Source of the DNA: Ophioderma brevispina
Lineage: Eukaryota > Echinodermata > Ophiuroidea > Amphilepidida > Ophiodermatidae
Direction: 5' to 3'
Assembly (NCBI GenBank): GCA_023653785.1
Contig: JAMKCH010002849.1
Span: 1 to 64,000 of the forward strand
DNA length: 64,000 bases
The translations under genes and the position numbers were made by a program. The notes below the pieces were generated by a model. It worked only from the letters and a program-made list of their open reading frames with translations, had not been told where the DNA came from and did no database searches. Positions 49,275-59,400 of this stretch are shown in pieces (the stretch's first letter is position 1; every line of letters begins with the position of its first letter).

Positions 49275-49277
<3 letters not shown>

Positions 49278-49340
49278 CCATATCTCAAAAAAATTAATAA
49301 GCCATTATCTACGTTGTAATCTAGTTGCTTCCATACTTAC

Positions 49341-49448
49341 ATACTGTCTGTTCAGTACTTGTATCACCTGATCGTAACACCGTGACTGTCACACTGGTGC
49401 CCTCTGGTACGTTAAGCTCCAAATCATCTCCGCCAAATCGGAAAGTAC
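49341..49448 (-). CDS. Calx-beta exon (first half)
   Basis: 108 bases, phase 1 at both ends. Acceptor TCTTCTTCAG, donor GTAT|GTAAGT. It encodes TFRFGGDDLELNVPEGTSV, TVTVLRSGDTS and TEQTV. The VPEG-x-(S/T)V-x-(V/I)-x-V-x-R-x-G pattern is the usual first-strand signature of Calx-beta. Intact. With 48821-49045 it makes one complete, undamaged domain, the best-preserved one in the window. Confidence 0.92.
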
Positions 49449-49595
49449 CTGAAGAAGATCAAAAGGAAATTGTTGTGTTGCACAGCTGGCAGTGGTTACT
49501 AGTTGGTTATTAATTTAATACCACAAATGTCCTTTCACGTCAAAATAAAGAACAATCAAACATCCCCCAACACTGAGCATTTAGGCTTATCACAC

Positions 49596-50736
49596 TGTTA
49601 CGGTCACCTTGACCAAGGCCAAAATCACCTCTAAACTACGGATTCAAACTCCTGAATAATTAGACAATACACTGTGAACTTGAATACAAATTTTAAAACA
49701 AAGTATTTATTTCAATTGTGTGTTTAAATCAATCTCAATTAAACATCAATTAGGTATCAATAATCAAAGATTTATCTATAATAAAGTTGTTAATTAATGA
49801 ACTACTAAACTTACTACCTGGTGTGTGCCGCGAACGCGGGCTGCAGCAAGATTACTATAAAGATGTAGAACTCGCAAAGAGTCCTGGCGAATATTCCAGC
49901 GCAAAACTCCAATTTCCAATAGTGGGACGTGTCCACGGACGACTTGTCCTTACTGAAGAAAACCAGCACCTAATGACTCCCGAAGCTCGGAGGTCGACTA
50001 AATATAAAGTCCAAAAGTGTTGTAGCTTGTTTATCCTTGGATAACTCAGAGGCCACGGAATACAAAACCGAAGACGGCTACACAGTCGGACAAAACTACT
50101 GGAGCTGAGACTACTATGACAATGTCCACTACAGGAGACTATATTTGACTGCGATTACTGTCGCTGTCAACTTGAAGCAACTAGGTTTCACTATACTCTG
50201 CTAATAACTTGGAGCAAGATGTTAAGAAACTCTCCTTGGAGTAATGATGTTGTGATACTCTGACTCATCTTCTCTCACCAGAGCTTTATATATCCTCTCA
50301 AACAATACTAGAAGGATCTGGTCCTCTCTATATGAGTCATGTACTAAATATAGTCCATTACATCATAAGTCTGGAAATGCCTCTACCATTCCACATGTAC
50401 TGTATAGATTTGGGATCTCATAGCAGCTACTCACTGACTGTGTAATTATACAGCAGTGCGCCACCTATGGTCAGACTCCTACCACCTTGGGTTGATCTCC
50501 TAGACTCCAGAACGTTTTAATGAAATCACTAAGGTTCTAGACGCTTCTCCGGTTTTCTGTTTCTTCTGAGATCTTCTGTTTCATTCTATTTGCTTCACAC
50601 ACACCAGTATGCACATAAACCAGGTATATTTTATATTATATTACTTAGACTAATTTATAATATTTTATGTGCTAATGTATGACTTAATCTTGCTCAAAGT
50701 GAAATAAATCATTGCTAATTCTTGGGGGCTGTAACA
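49596..50736 (+). mobile_element. Probable solo LTR of an LTR retrotransposon
   Basis: The block begins TGTTACGGTC and ends CTGTAACA, the short inverted TG...CA termini of an LTR. It is flanked on both sides by ACAC (49592-49595 and 50737-50740), a 4-bp target duplication. A TATA-like TTTATATATCC lies at 50284 and an AATAAA at 50703, about 30 bases before the end, matching the U3/R/U5 order on the plus strand. No primer-binding site or internal coding region follows, so recombination has removed the interior. It sits antisense in an intron of the Calx-beta gene. The superfamily (Gypsy-like) is a guess from the TGTTAC termini. Confidence 0.65.
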
Positions 50737-50740
50737 ACAC

Positions 50741-53309
50741 ATCAACAGGCATACGTTATATAGAGCGAGCTAGTAAAAAACAAAAACGAAACCTGGACAC
50801 TGACTCTAACCACCTTTTTCATCTAGTATAAGGAACATATATTCAACAAGAATAGTCTTTTAAAAATACAACCATCGCTTGGCGAAGACGTTAGTACTTA
50901 ATATGGTAGTGGAAATACTTGCGATCATAGGAAACCCTCTCGTATTAGAGAGATTATACTTATAACCAGAGTATGTCAGGCATCAACCATACTCATGCAT
51001 GAACCTTTAATTTTGAAATACCATGGGTTTGGAAATGCCAGCTTAATACAGCCATATCCATTTCATAGGCGAGTTCAGTAATTACTGTTCCGTAATGTGG
51101 AACATTGTGGGTAGTTTATCAATCAAATAGATCCTAAATATTTTAACCACAGCCCATTGCACGAGATTACAAAATTCAAACAGGAAACAGGTTTTAAAAC
51201 AATGCTTGTCACTATGAGGCAATGAAGTATCAACTCCGTCCTACTCTTATGGCACAGTTCAATAGCTTTCATTCACAAGTATATTTAGAAAACACACCCC
51301 CTGAGTGTTATGTATTATGATACCTAGAATACACAAAATCAGTTCATGTCAATGCATGTACAAGTATATACAACCCACTGAACTGTGCCCTTGGTTGATG
51401 AGCATATTGTAACTCATAGTATTACCTGGACATGTGTACACATAATGGTACTGTCAAGACCATGGGTCAGATCATCCATTACATGTCAATGAACTGAGAA
51501 GTTATCCACTCTGATGGGTGGGTTGTCATCCAATCAAAAGTTTTGTTTCTAGCTGCTTAGGACATGTAAATGAATTTCCTAGTAGGTATATACCATGTCC
51601 TTAATTCTTAAAATAATGGGAACCAGAGGACTTTGTACTGCTACATGAGACAACCACCCAGGCCCAACTCTGTGCATGACTGTGATATTCTGCCAATCAT
51701 TTGCTTGCTGCACATATGCTAGGGTAACTTGCAATGTTGTGACTTTTATCCACTCCGACTTTATACCAATCTTCGATGGAAAAATGTGGTATCGTCGGAA
51801 AGCTTATTGTATTAGCTTCAATCTCCTGCAATGATCATTCCAATTGGTTAGGTATATGCCGAGCTATAGTCCTTTGAATTAGAGGCTGACTCAGAGATTT
51901 CACAAGCATGACGCCTTCCGCATAGGTTGAGATTTATTTTGCTTAAAGATACAGAAATGTCGGCCCATTTCTTTTCCCACCCTGTATGACAAGTGAGCAT
52001 GTATTTGTGGACGTGTTATTGAGAAACTACATACAAAACGATGCGTATTTTGTCTCCAGTACCAAGCCATCGAATTTAAGTGTAAATAATGAACTAGGGG
52101 ATATCAATGTCTCCTTCCTAAAAACTTGGTACCGTAACACGGGGTGACTTTAAAGGTCACATGAAAACTCTTCCTTTAGAATTTTATTCATGTTCTTTAT
52201 CACATATTTAGGCCAAAAATACAAACTTAAGTTCAAATGAAGTACTGGACAAAAAAAAAAAAAAATAAATAAAACAATAAAAAAAACAATGTCATGGCTG
52301 GGTGCCTAACTGTGACGTATACAAGTGTTACTCATTTCTGACAACAAACCGGATGTGCAGTGAAAGACCAAGACCCATCGATTACCACATCACTCGCATT
52401 GAACCACTGTCACAATCACTCATCTATTTCCGTTGCGACGTACTTGCACAGATTCCCCGGGCATAGATGATTATGATAGCCGATTGAAACACTTGATTTC
52501 TACTATTGACTGCATTTTGTAATCTGTGTAAAGCCAGCGTTTGAAAAGGTGTTTGAAAGTTTCTAAGTTACATTGCAGTGTATTGATTTCTAAAAACAAG
52601 TTTCCTTGACAACGAAATGAATTCCGACACGCTGATGTTTTTTTTTTGTTTTTTTTTTTTGTTTAGAATAACTGCGGCGAGAGGCCTTCCCCAAAATACG
52701 ACATTTTCTTCCTGTTAACGTTTTTGCTAATTCTCTTTATCATAATAAAATAAACACAAATATAATAACATTATATCGTTATGATGTGTAAAACGTAATA
52801 TTAGAACAAACAAATACAACAATCAAATTTTAAAACACCGCGACCGCTAGTTTATTCAACGGCTTGTGGCAACACTGGGGAATTTGGATGTAACACTTCT
52901 ATACGTCATTTCGATGTTGCCAACTTATGGCTATTACGTAGTCGTTTTTGAGGGTTGTGTGTGGCGTTTTTATGGCTTGAACAAGATCGGGAATTACCTC
53001 TTGCAAGCATCGTAAATCGTTGCCTTATTGTTTACTTTTAATTTTGATATAAAATATTCCTACAAGTTTCATGTAGCCTTTAAATAGCGAGGTGACTTTG
53101 AATACTTGGGAATGGTCCAACTGTCTAGCCATTTTCTTGCCAGTGACAGCTTACTTTTTCTGAATATAATGTAGATACTATAATCATTTTTCATATTGTA
53201 ATAGGATAGTGGCCCTTCTCTAAGTGTAAATATCTACGTCTATTCGGTAGATGAGGGTTAATTAGGAAATATCAGAATTAGAAAGCCTTACAACTTTTGA
53301 AAGCCTTAC
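50741..53309. other. Remainder of a 3.9-kb Calx-beta intron
   Basis: No further exon or clear element was found. It includes A-runs near 52251 and T-runs near 52639-52660. Sequence looks mostly unique, with lower AT bias around 51420-51960. Confidence 0.5.
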
Positions 53310-53566
53310 CGTCGTTGTCTCTGATGCATATAATCGTCTCTCTGTTTCCATTGTCGATTGTTGCATCGGAAGCATCGGAAAGGCTAGTGATTTCTACAAC
53401 AAAACTTCAAGTCCCTCTTCCTTTGCATCATCAAAGATAGCAACATCCATAGGTACAGCGTCGTTCCCAACTTCAAACTTTATTGTCACATCACCATCAT
53501 CAAAATCACTACCAGCAGTTGCTGCACTGGATGACCCCGGAACCTCTTGGGGACGAACTTTAAGAT
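53310..53566 (-). CDS. Calx-beta exon (second half), one-base frameshift
   Basis: Acceptor TCGCAATAG, donor GACG|GTAAGG, phase 1 on both sides. Before the break it encodes LKVRPQEVPGSSSAATAG, SDFDDGDVTIKFEVGND and VPMDVAIFDDAKEEGLEV. After it comes VVEITSLSDASDATIDNG, then IICIRDND. Together these give the TAGSDF, DVAIFDD-x-x-x-E and final I-x-DND strands of a Calx-beta domain. The frame breaks at an A4 run (53401-53404). One more A would give 258 bases, restoring the phase-1 to phase-1 length. Either a consensus error or a real lesion. Confidence 0.85.
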
Positions 53567-53735
53567 CTATTGCGAAAAACCGGTTTGTATACCATGAAGA
53601 ATGTTGATTTCCCTTTATTTTGCTTATTTTACTGCCATTCAACCTAAATATTAATCCGTTTTAAAATATATGTGGAGTTTTGAATTACGTAATATTTTTA
53701 ATTTATTTATTAATATATCCTTGGAGATAAAAATA

Positions 53736-53738
<3 letters not shown>

Positions 53739-53778
<40 letters not shown>

Positions 53779-53890
53779 CACGTGCGCTTGGCGAGATTCG
53801 AACCGGCGACCTCCGCACCACTAGCACGGCGGCAAACCAACCGCGCCATCGAGTCTGTGTTGGCAGAAGAGCGACAGATATCACCAATAT
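53739..53890 (-). repeat. tRNA-derived SINE with (AAT)n tail
   Basis: On the minus strand: TCGCTCTTCTGCCAACACAG, CTCGATGGCGCGGTTGG (A-box), CGGAGGTCGCCGGTTCGAAT (B-box), CTCGCCAAGCGCACG, then TTTATTTATTATTATT. The long (AAT)n run at 53739-53773 is therefore the tail of the SINE, not an independent microsatellite. The head matches the copy at 47790-47905. Confidence 0.85.
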
Positions 53891-54018
53891 AGGTACCAGG
53901 TCCGAAAGTTGCTATCCGCTAGGAAAGCGAAGGAAATAATAAATGAATAATAAATATTCATCCTTGTCAACCTGGAGAACTAAGTAGTTAAAATTTCAAT
54001 ATGTAATATATTACTTAC

Positions 54019-54132
54019 TGACGGTTTCCGATTGTAATAGTGATCCGGTTCTTTCGATGCTGAGTGTTGCCTTTCCATTGTCATCTCCCTCACTCACCGT
54101 GATTTTAGAGGCAGACATTCGAACTACAGATT
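54019..54132 (-). CDS. Calx-beta exon (first half)
   Basis: 114 bases, phase 1 at both ends. Acceptor AAATTCTAG, donor GTCA|GTAAGT. It encodes SVVRMSASKITVSEGDDNG, KATLSIERTGSL and QSETV. The V-x-E-G-D-x-G-x-A-x-(L/V)-x-I-x-R-x-G pattern is the normal Calx-beta start. Intact. Joined to the following exon it reads SETVNLKVRPQE. Upstream it would accept the stop-bearing exon 56288-56491 (DNDESVVRM), or equally the candidate first exon 54990-55071, which ends in the same phase. Confidence 0.9.
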
Positions 54133-54299
54133 CTAGAATTTAAAAAAGAATGGAAAGAATAATTTACTTTTCTCTGCATCTCGTCTACCATAGGTTTAAT
54201 CAAAATAGTTTTTCGCACATCTTTTGATCTGTAAATAAGGACTGAATGACACATAAAAAAGAAACAAACAGACACACAAAAACAAAATCAAATTAAATT

Positions 54300-54560
54300 T
54301 CCTAGTGCTCTCTTAAAACGAAACAGTGAAAAACCACTCTAAAAGAGTGAAATCTCACTCCAAAAAAGAGCCAGCTGAGTGACGCATCTTTTAGAAAGAG
54401 ATCAACTCTAAATAAAGAGTGAAAAAAATAACTCTAAGCAAAGAGTGAAGTGATCACTCTTTTTTAGAGTGAACTAGTCACTCTTCTAGAGCTGTAGGGG
54501 AAAGCGTGAACTAGCCAATTCACTCTTTTGGAGTTGGGATTCTTTGTGAATTTTGTTTGT
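54300..54560. repeat. AGAGTGA-family repeat block
   Basis: About ten copies of AAGAGTGA or TCACTCTT and variants (AACTCTAAATAAAGAGTGA, ACTCTTTTTTAGAGTGA) in alternating orientation. The same words form 55130-55370 and the fold-back element at 30861-31072. Non-coding. Confidence 0.8.
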
Positions 54561-54617
54561 TTGGTGAGTATCTTGTATGTGTAGGTCATAATTCATAGCA
54601 TCGTGACATGAATGAAT

Positions 54618-54773
54618 GGGTTGGTACATTTACAGACCCCACTTTGCCCGACACGACTCAGAATTTAGCAGCCTTTACGGAATAAAGCACAGTATCAAAT
54701 GCACTTTATTCCGTAAAGGCTGCTGAATTCTGAGTCGTGTCAGGCAAAGTGGGGTCAGTTAATGTACCAACCC
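54618..54773. mobile_element. 156-bp near-perfect palindrome MITE with TGAAT target duplication
   Basis: The ends are GGGTTGGTACATT and AATGTACCAACCC. Arms of about 70 bp are almost fully complementary (GACCCCACTTTGCC against GGCAAAGTGGGGTC, TTTACGGAATAAAG against CTTTATTCCGTAAA). The loop is only about 14 bases. TGAAT flanks both sides (54613-54617 and 54774-54778) as a 5-bp target duplication. The low arm divergence points to relatively recent insertion. Non-autonomous; superfamily not assigned. Confidence 0.9.
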
Positions 54774-54799
54774 TGAATATTGTGGCGCATCATTGGCAT

Positions 54800-54882
54800 G
54801 ATTCAGTGTGACATGCACGATTGTGGCATGCATGACGTGCATGATCATGGCATGCATGCCCGTGACATGCATGATTGTGCGT
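54800..54882. repeat. Short ATGCATGA-type repeat
   Basis: Six or so diverged units of about 13-15 bp built from CATGCATG(A/C) and CGTG or ATTGTG. The block is locally palindromic, and both-strand His/Met-rich frames arise from it. Confidence 0.75.
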
Positions 54883-54989
54883 TTCGTACATCGCAGGCCT
54901 GGCCTAGCCTGGCGCAGACTACCGTATTTACGAGTGACACTTTGTCTGTAAATGCTATGAATTGTGACCGACACATACAATATACTCAC

Positions 54990-55071
54990 CCGTAAAGATC
55001 TCTATGATTTCTTCACTAATTTCAACTTCGGTCAACCATTTGCTGACGGTTTCGCCAAACTCGTCCGCCAT
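54990..55071 (-). CDS. Candidate first coding exon of a separate or alternative transcript (SAM-like start)
   Basis: The ATG lies in AACAACATGGCGGACG, a good initiation context that also matches the YY1 word AANATGGCG. The 27 codons give MADEFGETVSKWLTEVE, ISEEIIEIF, then a donor ACGG|GTGAGT in phase 1. The V-x-x-WL-x-x-(V/L)-x-(I/L)-x-x-x-I-x-x-F pattern resembles the first helices of a SAM domain, but the segment is too short to be certain. There is no signal peptide, so spliced to the Calx-beta exon 54019-54132 it would make an odd protein. It more likely starts a different gene, or is a captured exon. It sits between two AGAGTGA repeat blocks. Confidence 0.4.
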
Positions 55072-55125
55072 GTTGTTCGAAAATAATCACGCGATTTGCG
55101 GCGGTTCTGATTGGCTATTAGTTCA
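55072..55125 (-). promoter_or_regulatory. Possible TATA-less promoter with CCAAT box
   Basis: On the minus strand the sequence upstream of the candidate ATG has AGCCAATCAG (CCAAT at 55114-55110), then a CpG-containing stretch (CCGCCGCAAATCGCG) and a YY1-like word overlapping the start codon. No TATA box. This combination is typical of constitutive animal promoters, but the CCAAT box is unusually close to the ATG. It depends on the candidate exon being real. Confidence 0.35.
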
Positions 55126-55370
55126 CTCCGAAAAAGAGTATTTTCTCACTCTTTTAGAGCTAAAAGCTGCTCGATAAGAGTTCAGAGTGGGCTTCACTCC
55201 GAAGAAGAGTGGCATTTTGAGCCACTCGGTAACAGAGTGAGCTCGGTTAACCCTCGCGTTAAGGTGTCAGGCTGCATTTCTCGCTCTTTTTAGAGCTAAA
55301 AGCCACTCGATTAGAGTTAATTTAAAATTAATCCGAAATTCAGAGTGATTTTTCACTCTTTCATTTTAAC
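55126..55370. repeat. AGAGTGA-family repeat block, second copy in this intron
   Basis: Built from TCACTCTTTTAGAGCTAAAA, GAGTTCAGAGTG, CACTCCGAAGAAGAGTG and related words in both orientations. The unit TTTTAGAGCTAAAAGC(T/C) with (A/G)CTCGAT(A/T)AGAGTT occurs twice (about 55157 and 55290), a 133-bp internal period. With 54300-54560 it brackets the palindromic MITE and the candidate first exon. Confidence 0.75.
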
Positions 55371-55384
55371 CCTCGTCTACCGAA

Positions 55385-55440
55385 GGGGGGGGGGGTGTGG
55401 TTGGTGTGGTTACCACCCCCCCCCCCCTCAGGTTTTTCCC
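55385..55440. repeat. G-run and C-run pair
   Basis: A run of 12 G (55385-55396) and a run of 13 C (55416-55428) lie 20 bases apart and could form a hairpin. They mark the start of the CRE-bearing repeat region. Confidence 0.8.
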
Positions 55441-55559
55441 CGGCTTGCTAAAACCCCCTTTTTTGGTGCCAAATTATTTAATGTAATTGTCAATTGACAT
55501 GTTCCGCTCCTTTTAATGCAAAAACAAACATCCACCGGGGTATAGGTAAGATACAGGGT

Positions 55560-56200
55560 GATCCCAAAGTGATGGACCACCCCCCCTTCGGAAGAGAAGT
55601 ACCAACATGCCTAACACAACACAGGAACATCACAGACACTTGATTTTGGTACCAATAGATAGCTATGATCCTCCTCTTTCCATTGATGCCAAAATGAGTA
55701 CCAACATGCCTGGCATTACGTCACAATGACGTCATAAAGTTCGACACGATTTCATGCACAACTGAACTGCCATTTCCATAGCACAGACACAGTGAAAAAT
55801 TCAATTTTTCGCCAAAAGGTGAGTAAAAGCCGAATTTTCTGCGCTTTTGATGGGAAAATGACTAGTTTTATATAATGACAAAACAAAAATTTTAGAGCTA
55901 TAATAAGTGTTTGAGTCGCTAAATTGAGAAAATATCATTTTCCCATTTCCCCCTTTTCGCAACCCCTATATTCAGTATTTTCGTTCGTACTTGCCTTCCT
56001 TCCTTCCTCAACATATGACGTCATGGTGACGTCATAATGGTGATGTTAGTACTTATTTTTGGTACCATTGGACAGAAACTCTAATCTATCCTTTGTCCAA
56101 ATTACAGGAACTGGGTGTTCAGTAACGAAAATCACAGGGGGGGGTGCCCTTCGGGCAATTTTTGTTAGCAAAAAATGGCTAGGTAGACGAGGGTTAGAGA
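55560..56200. repeat. Dispersed repeat with two paired CRE sites
   Basis: Carries TTACGTCA-CAA-TGACGTCA at 55716-55734 and TGACGTCA-TGG-TGACGTCA at 56016-56034. Each pair follows or precedes a GGTACCA(A/T)TGGA or GAGTACCAACATGCC word. The block at 56090-56190 is related, in opposite orientation, to 45600-45720. The open frame at 56059-56310 is part of the repeat. Confidence 0.65.
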
Positions 56201-56287
56201 GTAAGAATTTTGTTTTCTGTTATAAATACAAATTAAAAGCGTCCAAAACAAAGCAGCGGAACGAGTTTAATCAAAAAAGGTGTTTAC

Positions 56288-56491
56288 CATCGTTGTCGTT
56301 AATCTTATAACTATTTGCTTACTCCAGATGCACTGCAATCCCACCGGTTTACAACGCCACCAGAAATACAACTCAGTCCTTTCTCTAATCCTCAACGTCT
56401 AATATGTCGATGTGAACCACTTCAGTGTCATCACCAGTTGAAAGGTTACCTTCGGTTGATACGCCAACAAAGTCCTTGACCGGGAGTTCAA
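56288..56491 (-). pseudogene. Calx-beta exon (second half) with four in-frame stops
   Basis: The acceptor CGAAAATAG and donor GATG|GTAAAC are intact, and the 204-base length and phase 1 to phase 1 structure match the other exons. In that frame it reads ELPVKDFVGVSTEGNLSTG, TEVVHIDILDVED, TAG (56387), RKD, TGA (56375), VVFLVAL, TAA (56351), TGGIAVHLE, TAA (56321), ANSYKINDND. The pieces fit the Calx-beta back half (VHIDILD acidic strand, VVFLVAL strand, KINDND end) without any frameshift. It is a decayed exon; because it is phase-symmetric, skipping it keeps the frame. Alternatives: RNA editing, or a non-used exon. Confidence 0.7.
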
Positions 56492-59400
56492 CTATTTTCG
56501 TCTCCGGCCATTTCGAGTGAAGTAGATAAATCTAAATATCCAATAGCAATGGCAGTTGTTTGATAAAGTAGTATCCACTTGACAATTTGGCTACATTGAT
56601 GCAAGCTTTAGAATTGCCTTCCTAACTCAAAAGAAGGAAAAACTAATTGCTGTCTCTTGAAGTGACCTTAACTAAAGGCGAGGTAAAAGAAACGTTATAA
56701 AAATCATCTGGAAATGATTCCAACAGCGACATTAATCAAACAGTAAATATTATTAGAAACAGAATGAATAAGGGGTATTGCCTGCCGCGCCCATGTCTAC
56801 AAATTAATCTCACGGCTGGTGTTTACTCCATGACGAGCCTTAATATAACGTGCATGCTCTCTCTCTCTGATTGGACAGGATAATAGGTCGAATGAGTACA
56901 AATAAGCTCTTTTATATACCCTTAGTTATGGATATTAGAAAACGCAATTATTGCGATGACACATGACCCTTGCGTGACGTGTAGGGTATTACAATCGAGG
57001 GAACTACAAAATAAGGCAAGCCTGATCTTTTTCAAGACAATCAAGTAGCCCGATTTAAACTACCTGTGAAGATGAATAGCGGTAGACAAAACGCTTTAGT
57101 GAAGGTTGGCCAACTGTAAACATTTTTCCTACCTATATGAGCTTATAATATGGTGTATCAATGAATCAAACGAAACCGACGGGAAGCCTCGAAAGGACAC
57201 CCTCGGGGTACGTCGCCGCCATTGCTGGGGGCTCCCTGGCTACCAAACACACAGTACACACACGCCGTATATTGCCTTTTACGGACGTGCTTAACGAGAA
57301 AAAATTACAATACCTACCTTTTTCGCTATTTTGAACAATTTTCATTCACATCAAACAACGTTTATTTCCATGGATTTATGGAAGGATGACGTCAGGGTCT
57401 GGCCTAACTGGAATTTCCCAGGCTAAGTGCCTGTTGTTGTAACAATTTAAGGTTTTTCTCGCCCAATTTGCGTGACTGAGAAATGGAATGTCCTATGGTG
57501 GTCAGAATCGTGTTAAAATTGGTAATAACAGCCGCGTGAAAAATCATTTTTTCGTAAAATTCAAACATTCCAGACAAAAATAAATTAAAACAGAATGTTG
57601 ATATATTCCTGTACGTTAAAAATGGAATAGTTCCCAAAGCCGATCGTTTTGCTGGAAAACGTTAACATCTTCCGATGCTTGTTTTTGAATGTTTTCGGAA
57701 AGGAACGCTTCCGTGCCCATGTGATCGCCTTCGGGAGATCTGACAAAATTAGTCTCGCTTTGTACATGGATAACACGCTAGACTATCAGTACACGTGAAA
57801 ATGACCGCCGAGTTACAATGTTGTTTTAACTGAATGGGATACGATAATTGTTTTGGTTTTTACTGACATATTGTAATGTACGTGTACGTGACATGTGGAA
57901 CTAAATTTTAACTATTTGTTAAAATGGACTTTTGTGAAAACACATCGTATGTAAAGCAAACTAAATTACAAACCAGAATATCCAAAAAAGAACTTGGGCA
58001 GATTCAGTGTTTTTTCCATTTGGGAACGAATGCATCTGGTACGTCTGGCAGACATTCAACATTCTTTCATGTGTCATTTAATAGAGTGAATTTCCACACC
58101 AGTTCGTTTTCCATTTTGTAACTTTTTATCGCTATGTGCAGGCCAAAAAAATTACAATTTTTTCCTGAGCCGCCCATGAGGATATACAAATTGTTGATTT
58201 TTGCCGTCATAACTGATCAAATTATCGCTCTTTGTGGTAACACGTACAACGTAAACGGGGTGTATAACGAGAATCAAAGGATGCGCCCCCCAGTCCATGG
58301 CGGATGGTGAGTGCCGCCCGACCCAGGCGTAGGGGCGATCAATAGTCCGCCGTCGGATTCGTTGTTATATGTAGTAAACAAAACATTTGTATTGTTTTTG
58401 TATTAAAATGTATGGACAAAATTGTAATGATCATTTATACAAAACCGTCGGAGATTCTTTTTATTTCGCAGACGGGATATTTTTAAACTTAACAAAACAA
58501 ACGCCCAAGCCCTTTTTGATTACATGTACACGCCCAGGGCCTTCTGTGACTACATAAACAAGCAGGATCTGCACATAAAGAATAAGAATAAGGTCGTTTA
58601 TCAACATCCTTTCTGAGGACGGCCTTTCGGAAAAAACTTGGATCTTAAGTCATCTGTGGTAGCCACCACCTTTAAACCCCACATAGAAACTTACTAGTGT
58701 CACCAAAAGATTCCGGTCACTGTGGAAAAGCGCTCCCTGGGTGTGTTTACATAAATTACCTGCTCCGGCTGCCCAAAATCATACATTCATAGGTTAAAAG
58801 GAACATAAATCAACCGCACAAGCAGGAATCCATCCGCGGTTTCAGAACACTCCAGGGACACGCATCATTCCATTGATGGGGGACAATGTTAAGATTTTGA
58901 ACAGAGAGGAGAGGGAGTAAGTGTACCCAAGTCAAGTGAGGGAAGCCTCAGATCAGAATAAACGCCCACACGCAACTCTCAACCGGAACAATAGGCCTTG
59001 AGATCCCGTCATTGTACTCTTCACTAGTTCGATCAAAGGTCAACATAGGTCAACTGTGAATGAGTAACTCCTCTTATCCATCATAACATCACTGGAGCTC
59101 TCTTGACGAAGATGTACCATGTCGAAAATTGAGGTAATTTCTTACTTCATAATTGTGGTGAATGACTGATTAACATATATTGCTCTCAATGTCTTATTCA
59201 AGCTACAAATAATATTGGGTCTCCATATACTACTCGTGCAGTGACAAGGAATGCTGCCATCAGTATGGCTTCAGTTCTGTGCACAACTTTTCAGATGGTG
59301 GTTACTGTGTACAAGCACATGAAAATCCCTCCAAAATGATATGGCGAGGTAATGCACAATGGAGAGCGGGCGTTTACGGATTGAGTTACCTATTTTTAAT

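Noticed and set aside
58290..58320. ATGGCGGATG followed by GTGAGTG as a first exon
   Set aside because: Only about three codons before the donor, no upstream promoter signals and no downstream partner; could be chance.
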